This document shows positions 15,874 through 24,915 of a stretch of 64,000 nt of DNA, in pieces; the stretch's first letter is position 1; each line of letters begins with the position of its first letter. The notes under the pieces were generated by a model that was not told the DNA's origin, made no database searches, and saw nothing but the letters and a program-made list of their open reading frames with translations. The translations under genes and the position numbers were made by a program. This stretch comes from Candidatus Geothrix skivensis (lineage in GTDB: Bacteria > Acidobacteriota > Holophagae > Holophagales > Holophagaceae). The stretch spans positions 310,001 to 374,000 of the forward strand of contig JADKIO010000006.1 of the NCBI GenBank assembly GCA_016721195.1, in the 5' to 3' direction.

Positions 15874-17622
15874 ATGATCCATCGCTTCCTCGACACCGTC
15901 TGGGGCCAGGCCATGAACCTGCTGACGGCGCCCATCCGGCACCGTCGGTGGATCGACCTGCTCGTGCTGGCGGCCCTCGCGGGCACGCTGGCGGCGCTCT
16001 GGCTGGTGGGCAAGGAGTGGACCTCGGTCCAGCGGCCCACGGTGGAGATTGTCCTCAGCGCCTGGGCCCTGCCCAAGTACCTGCTGCTCTCCCTCATGCG
16101 GGCGGTGGCAGCCTACGCCGTGTCGCTCACCTTCACCATGGTGGTGGCCTACTGGGCGGCCAAGGATCCGCTGGCGGAGCGCATCCTGGTGCCCATCCTC
16201 GACATTCTCCAGAGCGTGCCCCTGCTGGCCTTCCTGCCACCGGTGCTGCTGCTCATGCTCACGCTCTTCCCCCGCAGCAACATCGGACTGGAGCTGTCGG
16301 CGGTGCTGCTCATCGTCAGCTGCCAGGCCTGGAACATGGCCTTCAGCTTCTACCAGTCCCTGAAGACCCTGCCCAAGGAGCTGGAGGAGACCTCCAGCCT
16401 CTACGGCTTCACCTGGCTCCAGAAGCTGCGCTGGGTGGAGATCCCCTTCGCCACGCCGGGCCTGGTCTGGAACTCCATGGTGAGCGTGGCCAACAGCTGG
16501 TTCTTCCTCGTATCGGCGGAGGCCTTCAAGGCCGGCGACAAGAACTTCCAGCTGCCGGGCCTGGGCTCCTACATGAACACGGCGGTGGAGCAAGGCAACA
16601 CCCGGGCCCAGGTGCTGGCCATCATCACCATGCTCATCCTGGTGATCCTGCTGGACCAGCTCGTCTGGCGGCCAGTGGTGGCCTGGTCCCAGCGCTTCCA
16701 GGTGGACGAGGGCTCCGAGCTGGAGCCCGACGACCACTGGCTGCTGCGCCTCTTCCGCCGCTCCCGCCTCCTGAAGTGGCTGGAGAAGCGCCGGACCCAC
16801 CGCCTGCACCGGCGGATCCCCCGCCCGGCCCTCATCCGGAAGGCCCAGGAGGAGATCGAGCGACCGGGCCGCCTGGGTTCCTGGTTCGCCACCTCGGCCC
16901 TCATCGGCGTGCTGGTGATGCTCGCCCTCGGCGGCGTGTCGGTCATGCGGCTTCTGGCGGACGTGAGCCTCGCCAAATGGCTGGTGCTGGTCAAGGCCGG
17001 TGGGGCCTCCCTGGCCCGGGTGCTCTTCTCCACCTTCCTGGCCACCCTCTGGACCCTGCCCGTGGGCCTCTGGATCGGCATGTCGCCGAAGTGGTCGCGC
17101 CGGCTCCAGTCGGTGGTGCAGGTGGCGGCTTCCTTCCCGTCCTCCCTGCTCTTCGCCACCCTCATCCTGCTGTTCCGGTCCCTGGGCATCGGCCTGGGCG
17201 TGAGTTGCGTCCTGCTGATGGTGCTGTCCACCCAGTGGTATCTGCTGTTCAACATCATCGCCGGGGCCCAGGCGATCCCCAGCGATCTGCGCGAAGCTTC
17301 CACGGCCTACCGGCTGTCCCTGTGGATGCGCTGCAAGACGCTCTACTTCCCGGCGGTGTTCCCCTTCCTGGTGACCGGCTGGGTGACCGCCACGGGCGGA
17401 GCCTGGAACGCCAGCATCGTCACCGAGATCGTCACCTCCAAGTCGGAAACGCTCCGGACCTTCGGCCTGGGGGCCGAAGTGGTGCTGGCCACGGAGCAGG
17501 GCTCCATGCCTCACCTGGCCGCCAGCGCCCTGCTCATGGCGGTCCTGGTGGTGCTCTTCAACCGGCTCGTCTGGGTGCCCCTCTACCGCCTGGCCGAAAC
17601 CCGCTACGCGCTCAACCGCTGA
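15874..17622 (+). CDS. ABC transporter permease, fused double-domain NitT/TauT type
   Basis: 582 aa with two inner-membrane permease domains in one chain. Each domain carries an EAA-loop-like motif that docks the ATPase: LEETSSLYGFTWLQKLRWVEI near residues 170-190 and LREASTAYRLSLWMRCKTLY near 470-490. The fold is that of nitrate/sulfonate/bicarbonate-type importers, and the fusion makes a heterodimer partner unnecessary. The ATPase gene starts eight bases after the stop. No periplasmic binding protein is encoded nearby, so the substrate is unknown. Confidence 0.9.
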   Translation: MIHRFLDTVWGQAMNLLTAPIRHRRWIDLLVLAALAGTLAALWLVGKEWTSVQRPTVEIVLSAWALPKYLLLSLMRAVAAYAVSLTFTMVVAYWAAKDPLAERILVPILDILQSVPLLAFLPPVLLLMLTLFPRSNIGLELSAVLLIVSCQAWNMAFSFYQSLKTLPKELEETSSLYGFTWLQKLRWVEIPFATPGLVWNSMVSVANSWFFLVSAEAFKAGDKNFQLPGLGSYMNTAVEQGNTRAQVLAIITMLILVILLDQLVWRPVVAWSQRFQVDEGSELEPDDHWLLRLFRRSRLLKWLEKRRTHRLHRRIPRPALIRKAQEEIERPGRLGSWFATSALIGVLVMLALGGVSVMRLLADVSLAKWLVLVKAGGASLARVLFSTFLATLWTLPVGLWIGMSPKWSRRLQSVVQVAASFPSSLLFATLILLFRSLGIGLGVSCVLLMVLSTQWYLLFNIIAGAQAIPSDLREASTAYRLSLWMRCKTLYFPAVFPFLVTGWVTATGGAWNASIVTEIVTSKSETLRTFGLGAEVVLATEQGSMPHLAASALLMAVLVVLFNRLVWVPLYRLAETRYALNR

Positions 17623-17629
17623 GGTGGAT

Positions 17630-18925
17630 ATGCAGCTGACCTACACCTCCCCCATCTGTGAACTGCGCGGTGTGCAGATGCGCTTCCCCGGCGCCCGGGG
17701 CAAGATCCATCGGGTGCTGGAAGACATCGCCCTGGACGTGCGGCCCGACGAGATCCTCTGCCTCATCGGCCCCAACGGCTCCGGCAAGTCCACCCTGCTG
17801 CGGCTGCTGGCGGGCCTCATGCCGCCCTCCCAGGGAGAAGTGCGCCACCACGGCGAGAAGCTGGAGGGCCTGAACCCTGGCGTGGCCATGGTGTTCCAGA
17901 GCTTCGCCCTCTACCCCTGGATGACCGTGGAGGAGAACGTGCGGGTGGTGCTCCGCGCCCGCAGCCTGCCGGAAGGCGAGGTGCGCGAGAAGGCCCATCA
18001 GGCCCTGCGCAAGGTGGGCCTCGAGGGCTTCGAGGAGGCCTTTCCCCGGGAGCTCTCCCGGGGCACCAAGCAGCGGGTGGGCGTGGCCCGGGCCCTGGCG
18101 GTGGATCCGGAGATCCTGGTCATGGACGAGCCCTTCAGCCAGGTGGACGCCCTCACGGCCGAGGCCCTGCGGGCCGAGATCATGGACATCTGGGCGGACA
18201 AGGAACGCAATCCTTCCGCCATCGTGATGGTGAGCCAGTCCATCCGGGAAGCCCTGCTCATGGCCGATCGCGTGGCGGTGCTATCCGGCAGCCCCGGCGT
18301 GCTCCGCACCATCGTGGAGGTGCCCCTGCCCCGGCCCCGGGACAGCCGCTCCCCCGAGTTCATCAAGCTGGTGGACCACCTCCACGACATCTTCACCAGC
18401 GCCGAGCTGCCGGACGTCCAGATCACCACGCCCCTGCCCAGTGCCGCCCAGGAAGACGAGGTGGAGCCCCTGCCCATGGTGCAAAGCGCCGACATCCTGG
18501 GCCTCCTGGAGTTCCTGGATACGCATGGGGGCACCAGCGATCTCTTCCAGGTTGCCTCCCACACCCAGGTGCCCTTCGAGCGGGTGCTCACCACGGTGAA
18601 GGCCGCGGAAATGCTGGAGCTCGTGGACACGCCCAAGCGCGCTGTGCTGCTCACGCCCCTGGGCAAGCGCTTCGTCAACGCCAACATGGATGACCGCAAG
18701 GACCTCTGGCGGGCCCAGCTCCTGGAGCTGCGGCTCTTCCGCGTGGTGAAGGAGATGATCCACCTGGAGGAGGGCGAGCTGTCCAAGGAGGTCCTGCTCC
18801 AGGAACTGGCCACCCGCCTGCCCATGGAGGATCCCGAGGCCACCTTCGAGACCATCGTGGCGTGGGGCCGCTTCGGGGAGCTCTTCGCCTATCGAGAAGA
18901 GCGGGGCGTGCTCACTCCCGAATAG
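17630..18925 (+). CDS. ABC transporter ATPase with C-terminal AAA-associated domain
   Basis: 431 aa. Residues 1-260 are a NitT/TauT-type nucleotide-binding domain: Walker A GPNGSGKST (47-55), Q-loop FQSFALYPW, signature LSRGTKQR and Walker B ILVMDEPF. The last 140 residues (DILGLLEFLDTHGGTSDLF onward) match the AAA-associated domain found at the C-terminus of some nitrate/sulfonate ATPases. Two oddities are seen. The signature reads LSRG where LSGG is usual, and the H-loop histidine position is Gln203 (MVSQSIREAL, usually VTHDxxEA). It powers the permease encoded directly upstream. A GTG two codons earlier (17624) is an alternative start. Confidence 0.92.
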   Translation: MQLTYTSPICELRGVQMRFPGARGKIHRVLEDIALDVRPDEILCLIGPNGSGKSTLLRLLAGLMPPSQGEVRHHGEKLEGLNPGVAMVFQSFALYPWMTVEENVRVVLRARSLPEGEVREKAHQALRKVGLEGFEEAFPRELSRGTKQRVGVARALAVDPEILVMDEPFSQVDALTAEALRAEIMDIWADKERNPSAIVMVSQSIREALLMADRVAVLSGSPGVLRTIVEVPLPRPRDSRSPEFIKLVDHLHDIFTSAELPDVQITTPLPSAAQEDEVEPLPMVQSADILGLLEFLDTHGGTSDLFQVASHTQVPFERVLTTVKAAEMLELVDTPKRAVLLTPLGKRFVNANMDDRKDLWRAQLLELRLFRVVKEMIHLEEGELSKEVLLQELATRLPMEDPEATFETIVAWGRFGELFAYREERGVLTPE

Positions 18926-18948
18926 CGGATTTCCTGGGCTGGAAGCCT

Positions 18949-18979
18949 GGAACCGCGAAGGACGCGCAAGGCCGCGAAA
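18949..18979. repeat. CGCGAA-rich repeat copy
   Basis: GGAACCGCGAAGGACGCGCA followed by AGGCCGCGAAAA. It shares the word AACCGCGAA(A/G)GACGCG with the copies at 1498-1671. It sits in the spacer between convergent ABC and EamA genes. Confidence 0.6.
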
Positions 18980-19047
18980 ACGGCCACGGCCCTTGCCAAG
19001 TCTTCCGCGGAATCCCGTGCCTTCCGCGACCAGCGCTGTGGTTCATG

Positions 19048-19950
19048 TCATCCGCATCCTGGGGTCTTCGACGCCGGTGGTGCGAAGGCGCACAGGGCGA
19101 TGCCCGCCAGCACCAGCAGCGCGCCCAGGCCCTGCAGAGGCCGCACGGATTCCGACAGCAGCACCCAACCCAGAATGATCGTCGCCACCGGCTGGGTCAT
19201 CAGGCCCATGGCCCCCAGGTTGGTGGGCACGTGGCCCATGCCCCAGGTGATGAGCCACCAGGCCACCACCTGCACGAAGATGCCCAGGGCCAGCAGGGCC
19301 CACCAGGCCCGGGCGGGATAGCCGCTGAAGGTCTCCCCCTGGGCCCATCCCAGGCCGCCAAAGAGCAGCATGCTGCTGAGGATCACCCAGAAGAGGGCCT
19401 CGGGGGCGCTGAGGTCCTGCCGGGCCCGGCCCAGGGCCAGGGTGAAGGCCCCGTAGGCCAGGGAGGCCAGGGCGCCCAGCAGTTCCCCCAGGCCCGTGCC
19501 CCAGCGGGCGCCCTTGGCCAGGCCCAGCACCAGGGCGCCGGCCAGGGCCAGGAGCACCCCGGCCCAGAAGCGCTTGCGCAGGCGGGCGCCCATCCACAGC
19601 ACGGACACCACGGCCACCCAGATGGGCGCCAGGGTCACGAGGAGCGTGGCATTGGCGGCGCTGGTGAGGTGGAGGGCGGTGTGCCACATCCAGAGGTCCC
19701 CCACGAAGCAGGCCCCGGCAAGGACGGCCCAGAGCCGCGCCGAGCCGGTGGCTGGACGGCTGGTCCCCTTGGCCAGCCACGCCACGAAAGGCAGCGCGAA
19801 GGCCATGCGGTAGAAGCCCACGGCCAGGGGGCCCGCCGGTGTGGCCCAGCGCACGAGCATGGCCGCAAACCCCAGCAGGGAGGCCCCCAGGATCAGGGCC
19901 GTGAGGCCCCGCGCATCCGGCCCTTCCCTGGCGCTGGTGGCACCCTTCAT
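19048..19950 (-). CDS. EamA/DMT-family transporter
   Basis: 300 aa with about ten membrane helices and two EamA repeats. Motifs seen include AMLVRWATPAGPLAVGFYRM near the N-terminus and TSAANATLLVTLAPIWVAVV in the first repeat. The substrate is unknown. The ATG at 19950 lies five bases after the stop of the CheY-like gene, so it is probably co-transcribed with it. It is the last gene of a leftward cluster from the HD-GYP gene. Confidence 0.88.
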   Translation of the reverse strand: MKGATSAREGPDARGLTALILGASLLGFAAMLVRWATPAGPLAVGFYRMAFALPFVAWLAKGTSRPATGSARLWAVLAGACFVGDLWMWHTALHLTSAANATLLVTLAPIWVAVVSVLWMGARLRKRFWAGVLLALAGALVLGLAKGARWGTGLGELLGALASLAYGAFTLALGRARQDLSAPEALFWVILSSMLLFGGLGWAQGETFSGYPARAWWALLALGIFVQVVAWWLITWGMGHVPTNLGAMGLMTQPVATIILGWVLLSESVRPLQGLGALLVLAGIALCAFAPPASKTPGCG

Positions 19951-19955
19951 TCGGC

Positions 19956-20327
19956 TCAACCCGCCAGGACCTCGGCCACCTTGGCCACCAGGACCCGGGC
20001 CTCCACCGGCTTCAGCAGGAAGCCTGAGATGCCCAGCTGCTGCATGCGCTGGAGGCTGAGGTCATCCCGGTGGGCCGACAGGACCAGGACCGGCAGGGCC
20101 CGCAGCATCGGATCCTCGCGGCAGGCTCGGACCAGGCTTTCCCCGGGGCATTCCGGCATGAGGAAATCCGCGATCAGCAGATCCACCGGCGCCTCACGGA
20201 GCACTCCCAGCACATCGAAGAGCGACGAGGGTTCCACCTCCACCAGCTCGTGGCCCTGGCTGCGCAAGGCCCCCGCCACGAAGGTCCGCACCAGCCGGCT
20301 GTCATCCACGATGGCGATGCGTGACAT
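19956..20327 (-). CDS. Single-domain response regulator (CheY-like)
   Basis: 123 aa and a receiver domain only. The acidic pair is in AIVDDSRLVR, the phospho-acceptor Asp is in LLIADFLMPE near residue 54, the Thr/Ser position is in VLVLSAHRDD, and the conserved Lys is in FLLKPVEA. It has no output domain, so it probably works by protein contact. Its histidine kinase is not obvious here. The ATG at 20327 has GGAGG eight bases upstream; the long upstream open frame is a shadow of the carboxypeptidase gene. Confidence 0.92.
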   Translation of the reverse strand: MSRIAIVDDSRLVRTFVAGALRSQGHELVEVEPSSLFDVLGVLREAPVDLLIADFLMPECPGESLVRACREDPMLRALPVLVLSAHRDDLSLQRMQQLGISGFLLKPVEARVLVAKVAEVLAG

Positions 20328-20386
20328 CTGGCCTCCTCCCCTTCCTATCGTCATCGATGGCCCCGACTTCAGCAATGCAGGACAGA

Positions 20387-21529
20387 TTAATTCGCCCACC
20401 GGGACACCTGCTCCCAGATGTCCTCGTCCCGGGCGGGTCCGTTCAGCAGGATGGCGAACACCCGCACCTGGCCGTCCGGGGTCTGCAGATAGCCGCAGAG
20501 GCTGGTGACCCGATCCAGGTGGCCCGTCTTCACCCGGACCCGGCGGGCGAGGTTCGCGTCCTTCACCCGCAGCTTCCAGGGCTCGCCCCCGATGACCTTC
20601 AGGGAGGTCACGAATTCCGGACCCACCTCGAAGTCGTGGTACGCGCCCCGGAGGATGATGGCCAGGGTGCGGGCGGAGAGGCGATTCGTCTTGCTGAGGC
20701 CTGAGCCATCGGTGATCTGGATGGCCTCCGGCCCCAGGTTGAAGCCCGTCCGGTAGAAATCCTGGATGCGCCGGATGCCCCGGGGCCAGGAGCCGGCGCC
20801 GAATTTCCGCACCAGCATCTCGATCATGAAGTTGTTCGACCACTTGTTGATGTCGAGCACCAGGGCCCGCAGGGGCGGCGAGGTCCAGCCCAGGAGCTTG
20901 CGCGGTTCCCCGGGGCCGGTGGCCTTCCCCTCCACGGCGATGCCCGCCTCCTGGAGCATCCGCTGGAGGAGTTCCCGGGCCTGGCGCTCCGGATCCGCCA
21001 CCGGTTGGCCTTTCTCATCGCGGTTGAAATTGACTGAAAGCGGCAGCACCTGGGGCAGGGTATCCGCCGTGGTGTTCTCCCAGCCCTGGGGCTCGCGCTG
21101 GCCATCGAAGGCGCTCTGGTCCAGGCGGATGCTCCCTGTGACCCGCTCCAGGCCCTGCTTGCGGAGGGTCCGCACCAGCAGCCAGAGGCGCTCGCTGGTG
21201 AGCAGCGGATCGCCATCGCCCTTGAAGACGAGGTCGCCCTGCACCACGCCGCCCTTCAGGTCGCCCCAGACCTCGGTCTCGAGGGTGAAGTCCGGCTTCA
21301 GGGTCTTGAGCAGGGCATAGGTGGTGACGGCCTTGGTGGTGCTGGCGGGCACCAGGGCCTGGTCATCCCGGTGGCGGTCCAGGGCCTTGCCAGTGCCGGC
21401 ATCCCAGAGGCCTGCGGACACGGTGATGCCCCGGGCCTCCAGTTTCCGCGCCCAGCTGTTGAACTCCTGGCCAGAGAGGGTGATGCCCGCAAGGACGAGC
21501 AGGGCCGAGGTTTTCCAGATCACCCTCAC
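20387..21529 (-). CDS. dacB: D-Ala-D-Ala carboxypeptidase/endopeptidase, PBP4 (S13) family
   Basis: 380 aa with a signal peptide (MRVIWKTSALLVLAGITLSG). The three penicillin-binding motifs are present: SxxK as PASTTK (Ser63, Lys66), SxN as SNN in KWSNNF, and KTG in RVKTGHLDR. It trims or cleaves peptidoglycan cross-links in the periplasm. It is shorter than E. coli PBP4 (about 477 aa), with a reduced insert domain. The GTG start overlaps the previous stop (GTGA), indicating coupling to the pilin-like gene upstream. Confidence 0.92.
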   Translation of the reverse strand: MRVIWKTSALLVLAGITLSGQEFNSWARKLEARGITVSAGLWDAGTGKALDRHRDDQALVPASTTKAVTTYALLKTLKPDFTLETEVWGDLKGGVVQGDLVFKGDGDPLLTSERLWLLVRTLRKQGLERVTGSIRLDQSAFDGQREPQGWENTTADTLPQVLPLSVNFNRDEKGQPVADPERQARELLQRMLQEAGIAVEGKATGPGEPRKLLGWTSPPLRALVLDINKWSNNFMIEMLVRKFGAGSWPRGIRRIQDFYRTGFNLGPEAIQITDGSGLSKTNRLSARTLAIILRGAYHDFEVGPEFVTSLKVIGGEPWKLRVKDANLARRVRVKTGHLDRVTSLCGYLQTPDGQVRVFAILLNGPARDEDIWEQVSRWAN

Positions 21530-22059
21530 TCCTTTTTCGGGGCCGGGGGTTCGGCCGGTGGGGCGGCATTCCCGGGCTTGGTCAGGTCGCCAAGCCGGTT
21601 CAGCTGATCGGTGACCCCCAGCAGGTTCTGTTCCGCCGAGAAGAGCCAGTCCCGCACCAGGGACTTGTTCTGGTAGAGGTGGATGCTGTTCACGGGACTC
21701 CGGCTACGGACCCCCACGATGGGCAGGCCCTCCTTGTTCCCGGAGGCACCAGGCTGAACCTGGGTGACGAGTTCCCAGTCGCCCTCGCGGGTCATGGGAT
21801 CCTTGTAGTTCTGGCGCAGAATGCGCGGACGCACCTTCATGACCTCTTCGAGGTCCTTCGGGTACTTCCCGGTCTTGGCGGAGTAGGTCTTGAGGGCCTT
21901 CGCGATGGCCTCGCCGCGGAACATGAGCTCCTTCTCGTTCTCGCGCTGCACTTCCGCCCGCACATCGGGCATGGTCTTCATGAGCATCAGGCCCATCACG
22001 ACGGCCACCGCCAGGGCCAGGGCCATGGTGAAGCCGCGCTGGTGTCGTGGGACGGACAT
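21526..22059 (-). CDS. Type IV pilin-like / type II secretion-like protein
   Basis: 177 aa. The N-terminus RGFTMALALAVAVVMGLML resembles a class III (prepilin) signal, with a basic leader, Gly-Phe cleavage site and hydrophobic helix, but lacks the usual Glu at position 5. A helical region with KALKTYSAKTGKYPKDLEEV follows, which is common in pseudopilins. The C-terminus is Pro/Ala-rich. It may be a pseudopilin of a secretion or pilus system, though no assembly genes are near. The ATG at 22059 has GGAG seven bases upstream. It lies 21 bp after the HD-GYP gene and overlaps dacB by four bases. Confidence 0.75.
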   Translation of the reverse strand: MSVPRHQRGFTMALALAVAVVMGLMLMKTMPDVRAEVQRENEKELMFRGEAIAKALKTYSAKTGKYPKDLEEVMKVRPRILRQNYKDPMTREGDWELVTQVQPGASGNKEGLPIVGVRSRSPVNSIHLYQNKSLVRDWLFSAEQNLLGVTDQLNRLGDLTKPGNAAPPAEPPAPKKE

Positions 22060-22080
22060 GTTCACTCCGGGACCAGGGTA

Positions 22081-23886
22081 CTACCCCAGTTCTCCTTTGC
22101 GTGTCATGAGCGCACGAAAGGCCTCCACGACCTTGGGATCGAATTGGGACCCTGCCTCGTTCTCCAGCTCCGCCAGCACCTGGCGATGGCCCTTGGGGTG
22201 CCGGTAGCTCTTGCCGCTGGTCATGACCTCGTAGGCCTCGATGAGTCCGATGATGCGGCTGCCGATGGGGATGCTGGTCTCCCGCAGGCCCTCGGGATAG
22301 CCACGGCCATCCCAGCGCTCGTGGTGGTGGCGGATCATCTTCACCACCTCGAAGGGGAAGCGCAGGTCCTTCAGGAACACGCCCGCCAGCTCCGGATGGC
22401 TGCGGACCTTCTTCTTCTCCTCGGCATTCAGCTCGGGCTTGGCCAGCATGGCGGGGTCGAGCATGAGCAGGCCGACGTCATGGAGGATCGCGGCGATGCT
22501 CACGGCTTCCACGTCCTCGGTGCTGAGCTCCAGCCGCAGGGCCAGGTCCCGCGCCAACCGGGCCGTGGCCAGGCTGTGGGGCCGGAGGGTCGGCAATCGG
22601 GCCTCGCTGCTCTGGAGGATCCGGTGGCTCACGGACAGGAAGGCGTGGTGGTAGCGCTCGTGGAGGCGGGCCTCCTGCATGTAGAGCCCCAGGACGCGTC
22701 CCAGCTTCTGGATGGCTTCGATCTCGGCGATGGAGAAGGAATGATCCTCCTGGCGGAACACCATGAGCAGGTCGTGGCCCTGCAGGGTCTCGTTCAGCAG
22801 GAGCGGCATGTAGGTCGAGAAGGCTCCGGTGAGCTCCGGCGATTCAGTCATCTCCGTGCGGGTGATGAGGCGCAGATCCTGCTCCCGGACCATGGGCAGG
22901 TGGAAGGTGGCATGGGCGAGGATCTGCTGCTGGAGGTCCGGGGAGAGCGGCAGGGTGCTGAAGGCGAGGATGGGCCGGATCTCCTCGGGATCTTCGATCC
23001 AGAGCGCCACGGCCGAGGCCGTGAGGATCTGGCTGAGCAGCTCGGCGATCTCCCAGAAGAACTCCCGCTGCTCGGGGGGGATCATGCCCCGCTTCCGCTC
23101 GGGACTCACGGGCGGTGGCGCCACCCAGCCGCTCAGGGTGCGGTCCGCCTCCCAGGGCAGGGCCGCGTAGCCATCCTTGGCTTCCTGGAAGCCGAAGAGC
23201 CGCTCCTGGGCCGAGGGGCCGGTGGAGGGGATGCGCGTCTCCTGGGTTCGCATGGCGGGCGTCGCCGAAACCGACGGCAGCAGCCTTTCGGCCACCGGAG
23301 CCACCTCGTCGATGATCGCGGAGGCCGTGGGCAGGCCCTGGGGCACCGGGCCGGGTTCCGCCGGGCTAGCGGGTGGCTGAACCTGAACCGGGGGCGACAG
23401 GGGGGTGGGCCTGGGCGCCGAGCCGTAGAGGCGGAACTCCCGCAGGGCCTCCACCAGGTCGCCGCAGATGGCCATGGTGGGCTGTTCGTCCCGCTCCACC
23501 TCGAAGGTGCCACCCTTGATGCGGTCCCGCTGGATCAGCAGGCCCACCCAGTCCCCGGCGAGGTAGACCGGCGTGATGAGGTAGCGCGGCCACTCGCCGC
23601 CCTGCCCGAAGGCCGCCAGCTCCGGCGATTCGGAGGCATCGTTCACCACGAAGGTGCGCCGCACCCGCTGGGTATGGACCAGGAGGGGATGGCCTTCGGG
23701 GACGGAGACCGGAGGCCGGGTGCCCCGGGGCCAGCCGTAGAAGCTCACCACCTCGAAGCTGCCCTGCCCTGGCGGTCGCAGGTAGAGCACGCCCTTGGTG
23801 CTGCCCACTTCCTCCAGGCAGCGGTAGAGGACCTGGGAACACCGATTGGCCAGGGCCTCACCAAGAATCAGATTGGACTGGGACAT
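22081..23886 (-). CDS. GAF-GAF-HD-GYP signalling protein
   Basis: 601 aa and soluble. Two GAF-like domains lie at about residues 10-150 and 260-410, joined by a Pro-rich linker. A C-terminal HD-GYP domain follows (ILHDVG near 475, HHHERWDGRGYPEGL near 530). HD-GYP proteins hydrolyse cyclic di-GMP. The HD pair, the later His residues and GYP are present, but the Lys of the HDxGK motif is Leu here (HDVGLL). It heads the leftward cluster with pilin-like, dacB, CheY and EamA genes. An ATG at 23928 is an alternative start. Confidence 0.88.
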   Translation of the reverse strand: MSQSNLILGEALANRCSQVLYRCLEEVGSTKGVLYLRPPGQGSFEVVSFYGWPRGTRPPVSVPEGHPLLVHTQRVRRTFVVNDASESPELAAFGQGGEWPRYLITPVYLAGDWVGLLIQRDRIKGGTFEVERDEQPTMAICGDLVEALREFRLYGSAPRPTPLSPPVQVQPPASPAEPGPVPQGLPTASAIIDEVAPVAERLLPSVSATPAMRTQETRIPSTGPSAQERLFGFQEAKDGYAALPWEADRTLSGWVAPPPVSPERKRGMIPPEQREFFWEIAELLSQILTASAVALWIEDPEEIRPILAFSTLPLSPDLQQQILAHATFHLPMVREQDLRLITRTEMTESPELTGAFSTYMPLLLNETLQGHDLLMVFRQEDHSFSIAEIEAIQKLGRVLGLYMQEARLHERYHHAFLSVSHRILQSSEARLPTLRPHSLATARLARDLALRLELSTEDVEAVSIAAILHDVGLLMLDPAMLAKPELNAEEKKKVRSHPELAGVFLKDLRFPFEVVKMIRHHHERWDGRGYPEGLRETSIPIGSRIIGLIEAYEVMTSGKSYRHPKGHRQVLAELENEAGSQFDPKVVEAFRALMTRKGELG

Positions 23887-23981
23887 GGGCGTGGGGATCC
23901 TGGACAGGGCGGGTGGAAGCCCCATCATGCCAGAGGCAGGTGCGGGCGAGGCCGCGAATCAACGATTCACTGGACCGTTTT

Positions 23982-24884
23982 TTACCTACTCGATGGCGGC
24001 CCCTGCAAGCTGGTCACCTGGAAGCTGCGCTCGGCCCAACGGGTGAGACCGGCGAGCTGGCTGCCGTATCCGCACTCGGCCAGGGGCAGCCCCAGGCTCC
24101 GGAACCGGGCCACCACTGCGAGCCAGTCCACAGGCAGAGCCACGGAGGCCAGGCCCTCGTCCCAGGCCCCGGTCCCGGAGGCCAGCAGCCGCCCATCGAA
24201 GTGGGAGATGAGGGGAAAGGCCGGTTCGGCCGGACGCACACTGGCGAGGCGGCGGCTGATGGCGGGCAGCAGGGCCGCCATGTGGGGGCCATGCAGGGGA
24301 TGCTTCACCGGCAGCAGGCCCACCTTGAAGGCCGCGGGCCGCAGGGCCTCGACCAGCAGCAGCAGCTCATCGGCGGGCCCCGAGACCGTGAACTGGGCCT
24401 GGCCGTTGCGGTTGGACAGCACCAGGGCGGCATGGGCCAGCAGCGCCTGCCGCACCTCCAGCTCCGGCAGACCGATGATGAAGGCCATGCCCATGGGCCG
24501 GTCCCGGAAGGCGGCTTCGCTCAATTCCTCCACCGTCGAGAGCAGGTCCAGGGCGGCCTCCAGCGGTACCACGCCCGCCGCCACCAGGGCCGAGTAGAAG
24601 CCCATGCTGTGCCCCACGGCAGCGGCGGGCAGAGGCAGACCCGACTCCCGCCAGGCCCGGTACACGCCCACGGAATGGACCAGCACCGCGCAGGGGGCGT
24701 GGCGCTGGAACCGCAGCCCCTCGATCGGTCCCTCGGCCATCAGGCGCCGCAGGGGATACCCGGTGTGCGTCTCGCCTGCGTTCACCGTCTCCACCCAGGC
24801 CCCGTGGCCTTCCCAGCCCGTGGACATGCCCACGGCCTCCGTGCCCTGGCCGGGGAAGAGGAGGACGTTCGGCGTGGTCAGCAT
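23982..24884 (-). CDS. Malonyl-CoA:ACP transacylase-like acyltransferase
   Basis: 300 aa with an FabD fold. It has LLFPGQGTE near residue 10, the nucleophile motif GHSMG near residue 92, and a His in VKHPLHGPHM where FabD has its catalytic His. It transfers malonyl or another acyl group from CoA to a carrier protein. It is not in a fab cluster (no acpP, fabH, fabG or fabF nearby), so it may be a second acyltransferase for a specialised pathway. It is divergent from the zeta-like gene with 31 bp between. Confidence 0.85.
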   Translation of the reverse strand: MLTTPNVLLFPGQGTEAVGMSTGWEGHGAWVETVNAGETHTGYPLRRLMAEGPIEGLRFQRHAPCAVLVHSVGVYRAWRESGLPLPAAAVGHSMGFYSALVAAGVVPLEAALDLLSTVEELSEAAFRDRPMGMAFIIGLPELEVRQALLAHAALVLSNRNGQAQFTVSGPADELLLLVEALRPAAFKVGLLPVKHPLHGPHMAALLPAISRRLASVRPAEPAFPLISHFDGRLLASGTGAWDEGLASVALPVDWLAVVARFRSLGLPLAECGYGSQLAGLTRWAERSFQVTSLQGPPSSR

Positions 24885-24915
24885 GCCCTCAGCATAAATC
24901 GAGTACTGTGTCCCG

